Shown here: positions 22,198-32,964 of the stretch, piece by piece | How the letters are laid out: each line of letters opens with the position of its first letter | Position numbering within the stretch: position 1 is the stretch's first letter | NCBI GenBank assembly: GCA_963989245.1 | Contig: OZ022346.1 | Span: forward strand, 49,577,443 to 49,641,442 | Origin: Nansenia antarctica | Taxonomy: Eukaryota; Chordata; Actinopteri; Argentiniformes; Microstomatidae | Length of the DNA stretch: 64,000 bases | Direction: 5' to 3' | Position numbers and translations under genes: made by a program | The notes under the pieces: generated by a model | The model's database searches: none | The model's input: the letters and a program-made list of their open reading frames with translations, nothing else | Told to the model about the DNA's origin: nothing

Positions 22198-22805
22198 AGG
22201 GTGGTGTCATGGCTGGGTGGAGGTTGGTGATGTTGTGGCTGGGTGGAGGGTGGTGATGTTGTGGCAGGGTGGAGGGTGGTGATGTCGTGGCTGGGTGGAG
22301 GTTGGTTGGGTGGATGGATGGAGGGTGGTGGTGGTTCCGTGGCTGAGGGGAGGATGGTGGTTTCGTGGCTATGGGGAGGATGGTGGTTTCGTGGCTGAGG
22401 GGAGGATGGTGGTTTCGTGGCTGAGGGGAGGATGGTGGTTTCGTGGCTGAGGGGAGGATGGTGGTTTCGTGGCTGAGGGGAGGATGGTGGTTTCGTGGCT
22501 GAGGGGAGGATGGTGGTTTCGTGGCTGAGGGGAGGATGGTGGTTTTGTGGCTGAGGGGAGGATGGGGATGTTGTGGCTGGGTGGAGGGTGGTGTTGTGGC
22601 TGGGTGGAGGGTGGTGGTGTTGTGGCTGGAGGGTGGTGGTGTTGTGGCTGGGTGGAGGGTGGTGGTTTTGTGGCTGGGTGGAGGGTGGTGGTTTCGTGGC
22701 TGGGTAGAGGGTGGTGGTGTTGTGGCTGGGTGGATGGAAGGTGGTGGCATTGTGGTTGGGTGGAGGGTTGTGGTTTCGTGGCTGGGGGGAGGGTGGTGGT
22801 GTCTA
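22198..22805. repeat. G-rich minisatellite, block 2
   Basis: About 27-bp units. One homogeneous sub-array reads GGCTGAGGGGAGGATGGTGG plus TTTCGT (about 22335-22560); another reads GGCTGGGTGGAGGGTGGTGG. The G-runs could form quadruplexes. Long Pro/His/Thr frames on the minus strand are by-products. Confidence 0.93.
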
Positions 22806-22864
22806 ATTTTGTAAACGCTTGTAAATATACTTTTCGCGAAGGCAATAAAGCCTTTTATTTAGGA

Positions 22865-23358
22865 TTGGTGGTGTCGTGGCTGGGTGGAGGGTGGTAGTGT
22901 CATTGCTGGGTGGAGTGTGGTGTTGTCATGGTTGGGTGGAGGGTGGTGGTGTCATGGCTTGGTGGAGGGTGCTGGGTGTTGGGGTTGGAGGGTGGTGGTG
23001 TCATGGCTGGGTCGAGGGTGGTGGGATTGGAGGGTGGTGGTGTTGTGGTTGTGAATGGGTGGAGGATGGTGATGTTGTGGCTGGGTGGAGGGTGGTAGTG
23101 TTGTGGCTGGGTGGAGGTTGGTGGTGTTGTGGCTGGATGGATGGATGGATTGAGGGTGGTGGCGTTGTGGTTAGGTGGAGGGTTGTGGTTTTGTGGCTGA
23201 GGGGAGGGTGGTGGTGTTGTTGTGGCTGGGTGGAGGTGTTGTGGCTGGGTGGAGGGTGGTGGTGTTATGGCTGGGTGGATGGATGGATTGAGGGTGGTGG
23301 CGTTGTGGTTAGGTGGAGGGTTGTGGTTTCGTGGCTGGGGGGAGGGTGGTGGTGTCTA
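22865..23358. repeat. G-rich minisatellite, block 3
   Basis: Same unit family as blocks 1 and 2, with an internal longer duplication: GGATGGATGGATTGAGGGTG followed by GTGGCGTTGTGGTTAGG occurs near 23140 and 23275. It ends about 40 bp before the first exon of the ARID/MBD-like gene. Confidence 0.92.
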
Positions 23359-23395
23359 ATATTTGTAAACAGTCTGAATATCTGTGTCAGTGCAG

Positions 23396-26300
23396 ACGAC
23401 TACGACAGCGTACAAGACGGCCGGATATGATGACAACAACATGGTACAGTGTTTCCTCTATATGCATTTATTCGTGGCGGGCCACTCCGCCACTAATTGA
23501 TTCAGCCAGTCCACTTTGATTCAGGCTGCGCAGAAAGGCAGCGAGTTATTATGACCGGAGAACAGAAAAAAAGCAGATTGAAGCTAGATTTAGGCCGCTT
23601 CCAGACCAACATTTCGTTACGATTTAGGGCGTAGTTATTTACAATATGTTACAATGTTGCAATTAACCTCGTCGTTTGTGTTCGCACTGCAATCGAGACT
23701 GAATCGCTCTCAACAGGCGCGCTTTCAAAACAGTTTTGTGATTGGTCCGAATTTAGCGGGACATTTGGATTTCTCTTTTAGCCCGTCGCCGGTCCCTTTA
23801 ATCCCGTATCCTAATCGAAAATGCAACATCATCAGCGACGACTGTGGGTTATTGCATTTACTGCTGTTATCTGGTTCATGTTCTTATACCAGTGCTCAGT
23901 ATAGAGTATTTTAAATGAACATTCGTAATGTATGTCTCTGATGTTCATGGTCAATTAAATCAGCCTATTTTGTTGATATCAATAAATACAAGGCACTCAT
24001 TAGTTGTTGTTTTTTAAAATAATTTTAGAATTTACTTGCATGCATTCATATTGATATGTTCACGGTATCTTTGAATTCATGAAATGCCCCACATGTTGCC
24101 TGTGTACTACTCTTGCTGTGTTTACCTTTTGAACGTTTGGAGTAATGGTGTATTTTCCTTTCTCTTTGCTCAACAGACAGACACTGTGTTTAGAAAGGCT
24201 GATGCCCAGGGCAGACTGAATGGAGGGGACGGAGGGAGACTAGTCGTGGACCAGGAAGTAGACGCGCACTCTAGAAAGCCGGACGTGGAGGATGAGGGCA
24301 CACCTATGGTAAATGAGTAGCTCGTACCCTGTTGCATAGCTGGGCCTTTGAACCATTATTATTCATAATATTAATTGCCTAAAACTGCCTAAAACCAGTG
24401 TTCAATTTGCAAATACTTTTGGAGCCCTGAAATATGGGGAGTATGTTTTAAAAACAACAACAACTATACTTTCTAAATTGTGCACCCAATCTGAACCCAT
24501 TAAATTAAAGTTGAGAATCTCTACATAAACCCCATATTAATTGTTAATTGTTTCAAATCCGTATTGAGCTAAAAGAAAACCCAAATGCTTCCTCTTTACA
24601 ATACTTATGGAGTGCACTGTATTGTAAACACAATATTGCACATTGCATAGCTCACTTCAATACATTACCATATATAAGATATAAGTCTAGATATAAGATA
24701 ATTTGTGCCTTTTTAAACCGTCATTGTAAATCTTCAGACAATCACATTTGATAGACCTTTTGCACAATGCACGGCATAGGCCTACCTGTCTCGGTCACGC
24801 CATAGCCATGCAGCCATTCAGAGAGGACGGCTTGGGTGGGGAACTTACATCGTCTCCTGTCCTTGATAGTAGCCTATTTTTCTATCCAGTCCTCAGTCTT
24901 GCTATGATGTAAAATCCTGACTCCTGTCTCAATGAAAATCCCTGTATATGCTGTAATCTGTAGGGTGTGTTTTTATAACACTTCTTCTTGCGCTTATTGA
25001 AGAGCTCTGCTGCTGTCGTGTAGTAGAAGCAAATAAAATGGGTATTGAAAGTTCACACTTGTGTGAAACTATAAGGAATGGGCTCGAATCACACGACCGT
25101 AGTTCAAATGGACTTGAGACCAAACAACATTTTTTTTTACCGTGATGCGATTCTGTTTAGATCACTCAGATCTTCAGTCTGGCCGACAGCACGGCGAGCA
25201 CCACCAGGACGGACCAGGACCAAGGGCTGCTGCAGCTGTTAGAGAACCTGAGGACGTCAGCTCTCCCCATTAGGGCTGGGTATCGCCACTGATTTCCCAA
25301 AACGATTCGATTCCGATTCACCAGCTCAGTGAGCTCACGATTCGATTCGATTCACGATTCGATTCGATTCGATTTGATTCCGATTCGATCTAGTTAAAAT
25401 ATACATTTTTTGCTTGAATATGAAAGAGATTCTCAGAATTAATGCTATAAATGGTTCAAGGAACCCTATAACATGTAGCATTGTTAAACATATCAATGAA
25501 TTGACTCCAAAGCAGTTACATGAATGTACTTTTTATTGGAACACATTTTATTGGAACATATGAACATCATTGACCAACATTTTGCAACTACAAAAAGTGT
25601 TTTTTAACGTGCTTTACTGCAGCCGATGTAAATAAAGGGGCTACAAACATAGCCTACCGGTAATAATCAACAAAAAAAGCGTTTCCGAACGTTTTTTGAG
25701 GGGTTTATATATACAAAAAAAAAAAAAAAAAATGAAAGATCGATCTCGGGACTTATGAATCGATAAATCGCTCATTTAATGAAGATCGATTCAGAATCGG
25801 GAAATCGATTTTTTGAACCCAGCCCTACTCCCCATCCTCTGGTTCGCCATCATGGTGGAGGGCCCGCGGCTACAGCTGCTCCAGTGCTCCAAGCTGTCTG
25901 CCATGACGGACACGATCCTGCACATCGACCCGGGCTTTTACTATCAGGTCACTGTGCAGGGACAGCCTCTGCTCCTCCCTCACCCGCTATATGAACTCCA
26001 CCCACCCCGACTGAACTGTGTGACCCACGTGGTGACCCTACTCCTGGAGAGGTACAGGGTATGCCAGGGGGTCCCCATCGAGGAGTCACCACCACTCATC
26101 CAGGCTCCAGTAATCTGTGAGAGGGCGTCCACCTGTGACGTCCTGGTACAGAAACAGGTAGAGTGCTGTAACAAGTGCAAAGACTTGCTCGGCCATTTTG
26201 TTTTTTATGTTGTCCCTAAATGGTCCAGTGGAGTAATGTACTTGGTTTGTGTGTCCTCAGTCAACCTGTTTGTATTCTGTGGTCAAACGTCTTGGAGGCT

Positions 26301-26496
26301 ATGAGAGGGTGAGTAGACAAGGCCTTCGGTTACATACACACCTTTATACTATCAAGGTTATACTTTATTTATACTTTATTTCTACTATCTGCTGACTTTG
26401 CATTCATAGACAACAGGTACAATGGATACTCTAGTATCTGGTGGAAGGCCATCTCTCTCATGTGTGGGTGTGTGTCGCATGGGACATGCAATGTAA

Positions 26497-26530
<34 letters not shown>

Positions 26531-26602
26531 GGTGACGTCTCAGCGCCTATGGAAGATTGTGTATAATGAGCTGGGGGGATGTCCAACTCCCAGCATCCTC
26601 GG
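23396..26602 (+). CDS. Single-copy 5' exons of an ARID/MBD-like gene (partial)
   Basis: Consecutive phase-0 exons with GT/AG borders: 23396-23443 (TTTTAYKTAGYDDNNM), 24177-24308 (TDTVFRKADAQG..., charged), 25161-26157 (ITQIFSLAD..., WFAIMVEGPRLQLLQCSK, RLNCVTHVVTLLLERYRVCQG), 26261-26308 (STCLYSVVKRLGGYER) and 26532-26602 (VTSQRLWKIVYNELGGCP). The last two join into a match to the ARID core as in ARID5-type proteins (KLGGYE...RQWKHIYDELGG), a DNA-binding fold. The first ARID helices are missing or diverged. Exon 25161-26157 is broken by a hAT element (25271-25827); removing it and one target copy gives an open 144-codon exon. The start codon was not found. Exon 26532-26602 uses the weak donor GG|GTGGCC, chosen because the phase then fits the next exon. 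Function unknown; by domains, a chromatin or DNA-binding protein. Confidence 0.65.
25271..25827. mobile_element. hAT-type MITE inside a coding exon
   Basis: The ends are TAGGGCTGGGTATCG and AACCCAGCCCTA. The 8-bp target CTCCCCAT is duplicated (25263-25270 and 25828-25835). It lies within exon 25161-26157 and breaks the frame in SALPILWF. It contains repeated CGATTCGATT and a poly-A tract but no ORF. Confidence 0.93.
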
Positions 26603-29326
26603 GTGGCCCCAGGACCATTTCCTAAGTCTGCTTGCTATTGACATGGCCTTACAGTACATGAAGCTTGGTTTCTTCAAACTTTATAATATTTTTAAAACTC
26701 ACTGCCATTGCTGTTGTATGTGAACATGAGACAATATTTTGTTATTTAACTCTGACATGAAGCCTATGCAGATTGAACTTGTGGTATTTATTATAAATGT
26801 CAAGATGCATTCTGTAAGCAAAGACGACATATCTGCTACCTGTCTAAATTACTATAGTGATGTTGCAGGTGTTTAGAAAATTGATAAAGATTACCCACCT
26901 TATATTCCTTTTGTAATTCAATATGTTTTCTCAAGAATTGTGTATATTGTGAAGAAACATGTATTTGTAAATAAATAGTAAATCTATTCTTCTAAACACA
27001 GAGTGTATATGCAACCAAATACTAAACATGAAATAGGGGGACTATCATGCATGAGAGTGTTCTTGTTTATAAATTAGTGTTGTTCCGATACCGATACTGG
27101 TATCGGCATGGCCACCGATACGCACAAAAATGCTGGTATCGGTATCGGCGAGTACTAACAAATATATAACATCCGATACCAAACTTTCACTATCGCGGAA
27201 AAACAAACACGCAACTGTGGTTGTCGAGGAGAGGAGCGGTGGAGCGGCGAGGCTCACCTCAGGTAACCTGCTGTCCCTTCCAGCTGCTCAGAGCCCAAGC
27301 TAAGCTATGCTACCGGGGCAACGTTCGGAAAGTTCCCCTGAGAGCGCCGGAGCGCACACTGGGCTCCGACGTCATAAACGGACCGAGGAATCCGATTGGA
27401 CAAGAGGCGTTCTACGAGTGCCGATCAGTTTCCCAGAGCGACTTTTACCAACGCAGCCCTCAGACATATAGACTACGCCACTCCGCTTAAAGCGATACAA
27501 CCCACAGCCAAGATACAGAGATACATTTTACAGGAAAAACATATCGACCTTAATCGATATTTATTTCGGTTGCACAGTCTAGCACCGCCACCGGCGTGCT
27601 GGAGAGAGTTCAAATAATAATAATAATGTCCGCGCGGCCTGTCTGTCTGTCTGTCTGTCTGTCTGTCTCCGTGCGGCAGGTACTTCCTGCCTCCTTCGTT
27701 CTCCCGAGGAGAAGTTTTCTCTATGTTTGTTTGAATTGTTTACATATGCAGAACACAGAACACACATGCATTAGTGGTGCAGGAAGGCCTACTGTCACAG
27801 CGGAGTGTGTGCGACGCGCTGGCCAATGGGAGAAAGATCATCGGCCACTTCAAGCATTCCCCACTGGCCACTTCACGTCTGCAAACTGTACAGACTGAAC
27901 TTGGAATGCCTAAAAACATATTTTTTATTTTTTTTTTCAAACGCCGTGGTATCGGATCGGTACTCGGTATCGGCAAGTACTGCACGGTCAGGTATCGGTA
28001 TCGGGATAAAAAAATGGTATCGGAACAACACTATTATAAATGGTTTAAACAATACAAATGTCCTCCAATAAAAGCTGACAATCTGTATTTTAACTTCATA
28101 TTAAAACCTTGTTCTTGCCTTTCTGTTATTTCCCCTTGAAAAATAACAGAAAAAGTAAGGGCAGAGTCTTGATATTAAACTCTGACTTTTCTTGCTGTCC
28201 ATAGGACTTGTATAGATGGGGATGCTGCTATCTGGCACTACTATCCAAGGCTGTTAGTCATGACTCAAGTCATCTCTGAGGTGGTACCTCCACCGGAGGC
28301 CCTGGCTCCCTCTGACAGCCCTGTGAATACTCGGGATGAAGCCACTCCTGTGAAACATCGTCACGGGGAGACCAAGATGGAAGTGGGAGGAGCTACTGAG
28401 GAGCCTCCTGGAGACTGGTGTGAACCTGTAGAAGATGATGATGAAGATGAGGATGATGATGATGATGATGAAAATGACGCACGCATGACCCACGCATTTT
28501 TGTCCGAAGGGAGGCGGAAGAGGAGAGTCTTGCAGGGGAGAGTGAACAGAGCGGGAGCGTGGCGGGCAGTGAGAAGAACTTCAAGAAGAGGGCCAATAAC
28601 CAGTATGTTGGTATTGTTTATTGTTGGCCGTGTTCATAGTACCAAATATCAATTATGTGACTTCTAGCCATAGTGTATAATACTGGTCATTCTGTAGCAA
28701 ATGGTTACTGGATATATTTCCCTATAATCCTCTTTGTAGATAGCCTTTTGATGTCTTGTCATATCTGTATCTGTATTTCTGTTATTCCACTATGCTTTTC
28801 CTAATGATTCAGTATTCATCTCATGTCAATTTTTAGTTTGTCACGTAGGAAAAGAACGAAACCTGAAGAGGGATGGGAGGAATGGCCAGTACTTGGAGAC
28901 GGGTGGATGCGCAAAGTGGTCGTTCGTCGCTCAGGTTCCAGTGTCGGCCAGAAAGATGTTTATTACATGAGGTAAAAACTACCTGGCAGACTTTATCTGA
29001 TATTTTTAGACCAATGGTTAGTGCAGATTTTTTGACAACTGATATGATGATCATAATCTCAATCTGAATAGCACAAATGGATACCAAAGGTTTTCCTACA
29101 AACTTTTGTCGTTCGCAGTCCGTTGGGGGAGCGTGTGAGAAGTCGAGTTGAACTTTCCAAAAACCTGGGAGGAACTCTTGACATGTCAATGTTCAAGTAC
29201 AAAACAGGGCTGTTCGTAGATGGCCAACAGAAACCCATGCGTAAGAGAAGGAAGGTAATGAAAAAGCTTTTTAATGAAAAAAAAAAACTTTTCTCCCTGA
29301 TGAATATTTCAGCATATTCTAGTTAG
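26532..29326 (+). repeat. Array unit 1, with hAT insertion
   Basis: Exons are A 26532-26602, B 28205-28602, C 28837-28971 and D 29119-29254. It is the only unit carrying the hAT element at 27075-28033. Its exon B is the same as in unit 2 (Gln codon CAG before AGC GGG, and a GAG in the Asp run), which the other units lack. Its exon A is the only one preceded by the native (GT)n-TTAG acceptor. Confidence 0.9.
27075..28033. mobile_element. Non-autonomous hAT element in array unit 1
   Basis: The ends are TAGTGTTGTTCCGATACCG and CGGTATCGGAACAACACTA, a perfect inverted repeat. The 8-bp target TTATAAAT is duplicated (27067-27074 and 28034-28041); other units show the single target in GTTTATAAATGG. 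Repeated GGTATCGG motifs fill both subterminal regions. A fragment near 27830-27905 (KIIGHFKHSPLATSRLQ) resembles a hAT transposase. It inserted after the array formed, or at least after unit 1 split from unit 2. Confidence 0.93.
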
Positions 29327-31150
29327 GTGACGTCTCAGCGCCTATGGAAGATTGTGTATAATGAGCTGGGGGGATGTCCAACTCCCAGCATCCTCGGGTG
29401 GCCCCAGGACCATTTCCTAAGTCTGCTTGCTATTGACATGGCCTTACAGTACATGAAGCTTGGTTTCTTCAAACTTTATAATATTTTTAAAACTCACTGC
29501 CATTGCTGTTGTATGTGAACATGAGACAATATTTTGTTATTTAACTCTGACATGAAGCCTATGCAGATTGAACTTGTGGTATTTATTATAAATGTCAAGA
29601 TGCATTCTGTAAGCAAAGACGACATATCTGCTACCTGTCTAAATTACTATAGTGATGTTGCAGGTGTTTAGAAAATTGATAAAGATTACCCACCTTATAT
29701 TCCTTTTGTAATTCAATATGTTTTCTCAAGAATTGTGTATATTGTGAAGAAACATGTATTTGTAAATAAATAGTAAATCTATTCTTCTAAACACAGTGTA
29801 TATGCAACCAAATACTAAACATGAAATAGGGGGACTATCATGCATGAGAGTGTTCTTGTTTATAAATGGTTTAAACAATACATGTCCTCCAATAAAAGCT
29901 GACAATCTGTATTTTAACTTCATATTAAAACCTTGTTCTTGCCTTTCTGTTATTTCCCCTTGAAAAATAACAGAAAAAGTAAGGGCAGAGTCTTGATATT
30001 AAACTCTGACTTTTCTTGCTGTCCATAGGACTTGTATAGATGGGGATGCTGCTATCTGGCACTACTATCCAAGGCTGTTAGTCATGACTCAAGTCATCTC
30101 TGAGGTGGTACCTCCACCGGAGGCCCTGGCTCCCTCTGACAGCCCTGTGAATACTCGGGATGAAGCCACTCCTGTGAAACATCGTCACGGGGAGACCAAG
30201 ATGGAAGTGGGAGGAGCTACTGAGGAGCCTCCTGGAGACTGGTGTGAACCTGTAGAAGATGATGATGAAGATGAGGATGATGATGATGATGATGAAAATG
30301 ACGCACGCATGACCCACGCATTTTTGTCCGAAGGGAGGCGGAAGAGGAGAGTCTTGCAGGGGAGAGTGAACAGAGCGGGAGCGTGGCGGGCAGTGAGAAG
30401 AACTTCAAGAAGAGGGCCAATAACCAGTATGTTGGTATTGTTTATTGTTGGCCGTGTTCATAGTACCAAATATCAATTATGTGACTTCTAGCCATAGTGT
30501 ATAATACTGGTCATTCTGTAGCAAATGGTTACTGGATATATTTCCCTATAATCCTCTTTGTAGATAGCCTTTTGATGTCTTGTCATATCTGTATCTGTAT
30601 TTCTGTTATTCCACTATGCTTTTCCTAATGATTCAGTATTCATCTCATGTCAATTTTTAGTTTGTCACGTAGGAAAAGAACGAAACCTGAAGAGGGATGG
30701 GAGGAATGGCCAGTACTTGGAGACGGGTGGATGCGCAAAGTGGTCGTTCGTCGCTCAGGTTCCAGTGTCGGCCAGAAAGATGTTTATTACATGAGGTAAA
30801 AACTACCTGGCAGACTTTATCTGATATTTTTAGACCAATGGTTAGTGCAGATTTTTTGACAACTGATATGATGATCATAATCTCAATCTGAATAGCACAA
30901 ATGGATACCAAAGGTTTTCCTACAAACTTTTGTCGTTCGCAGTCCGTTGGGGGAGCGTGTGAGAAGTCGAGTTGAACTTTCCAAAAACCTGGGAGGAACT
31001 CTTGACATGTCAATGTTCAAGTACAAAACAGGGCTGTTCGTAGATGGCCAACAGAAACCCATGCGTAAGAGAAGGAAGGTAATGAAAAAGCTTTTTAATG
31101 AAAAAAAAAAACTTTTCTCCCTGATGAATATTTCAGCATATTCTAGTTAG
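29327..31150 (+). repeat. Array unit 2
   Basis: Exons are A 29327-29397, B 30029-30426, C 30661-30795 and D 30943-31078. Exons B and C match unit 1. The A-B intron carries ACACAGTGTATATG and AATACATGTCC, deletions shared only with unit 3. Confidence 0.9.
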
Positions 31151-32964
31151 GTGACGTCTCAGCGCCTATGGAAGATTGTGTATAATGAGCTGGGGGGATG
31201 TCCAACTCCCAGCATCCTCGGGTGGCCCCAGGACCATTTCCTAAGTCTGCTTGCTATTGACATGGCCTTACAGTACATGAAGCTTGGTTTCTTCAAACTT
31301 TATAATATTTTTAAAACTCACTGCCATTGCTGTTGTATGTGAACATGAGACAATATTTTGTTATTTAACTCTGACATGAAGCCTATGCAGATTGAACTTG
31401 TGGTATTTATTATAAATGTCAAGATGCATTCTGTAAGCAAAGACGACATATCTGCTACCTGTCTAAATTACTATAGTGATGTTGCAGGTGTTTAGAAAAT
31501 TGATAAAGATTACCCACCTTATATTCCTTTTGTAATTCAATATGTTTTCTCAAGAATTGTGTATATTGTGAAGAAACATGTATTTGTAAATAAATAGTAA
31601 ATCTATTCTTCTAAACACAGTGTATATGCAACCAAATACTAAACATGAAATAGGGGGACTATCATGCATGAGAGTGTTCTTGTTTATAAATGGTTTAAAC
31701 AATACATGTCCTCCAATAAAAGCTGACAATCTGTATTTTAACTTCATATTAAAACCTTGTTCTTGCCTTTCTGTTATTTCCCCTTGAAAAATAACAGAAA
31801 AAGTAAGGGCAGAGTCTTGATATTAAACTCTGACTTTTCTTGCTGTCCATAGGACTTGTATAGATGGGGATGCTGCTATCTGGCACTACTATCCAAGGCT
31901 GTTAGTCATGACTCAAGTCATCTCTGAGGTGGTACCTCCACCGGAGGCCCTGGCTCCCTCTGACAGCCCTGTGAATACTCGGGATGAAGCCACTCCTGTG
32001 AAACATCGTCACGGGGAGACCAAGATGGAAGTGGGAGGAGCTACTGAGGAGCCTCCTGGAGACTGGTGTGAACCTGTAGAAGATGATGATGAAGATGATG
32101 ATCATGATGATGATGAAAATGACGCACGCATGACCCACGCATTTTTGTCCGAAGGGAGGCGGAAGAGGAGAGTCTTGCAGGGGAGAGTGAACGGAGCGGG
32201 AGCGTGGCGGGCAGTGAGAAGAACTTCAAGAAGAGGGCCAATAACCAGTATGTTGGTATTGTTTATTGTTGGCCGTGTTCATAGTACCAAATATCAATTA
32301 TGTGACTTCTAGCCATAGTGTATAATACTGGTCATTCTGTAGCAAATGGTTACTGGATATATTTCCCTATAATCCTCTTTGTAGATAGCCTTTTGATGTC
32401 TTGTCATATCTGTATTTCTGTTATTCCACTATGCTTTTCCTAATGATTCAGTATTCATCTCATGTCAATTTTTAGTTTGTCACGTAGGAAAAGAATGAAA
32501 CCTGAAGAGGGATGGGAGGAATGGCCAGTACTTGGAGACGGGTGGATGCGCAAAGTGGTCGTTCGTCGCTCAGGTTCCAGTGTCGGCCAGAAAGACGTTT
32601 ATTACATGAGGTAAAAACTACCTGGCAGACTTTATCTGATATTTTTAGACCAATGGTTAGTGCAGATTTTTTGACAACTGATATGATGATCATAATCTCA
32701 ATCTGAATAGCACAAATGGATACCAAAGGTTTTCCTACAAACTTTTGTCGTTCGCAGTCCGTTGGGGGAGCGTGTGAGAAGTCGAGTTGAACTTTCCAAA
32801 AACCTGGGAGGAACTCTTGACATGTCAATGTTCAAGTACAAAACAGGGCTGTTCGTAGATGGCCAACAGAAACCCATGCGTAAGAGAAGGAAGGTAATGA
32901 AAAAGCTTTTTAATGAAAAAAAAAACTTTTCTCCCTGATGAATATTTCAGCATATTCTAGTTAG
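31151..32964 (+). repeat. Array unit 3
   Basis: Exons are A 31151-31221, B 31853-32247, C 32476-32610 and D 32758-32893. One Asp codon in B reads CAT (His). A small deletion removes one copy of ATCTGT in the B-C intron. Exon C has ACG to ATG (Thr to Met) in the KRTKP motif. Confidence 0.9.

Noticed and set aside
22157..22845. Long Pro/His/Ser/Thr-rich ORFs on the minus strand
   Set aside because: They are translations of the G-rich minisatellite, open in several frames at once because the repeat lacks stop codons.
26532..26723. Repeated 63-residue ORF (MTSQRLWK...) as a new small-protein family
   Set aside because: It is exon A of the array plus intron sequence read to the first stop; the first codon is GTG and lies directly after a splice acceptor.
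28260..28667. 135-residue ORF repeated in each unit as a stand-alone gene
   Set aside because: Starts in the middle of exon B and reads past its splice donor into intron sequence.
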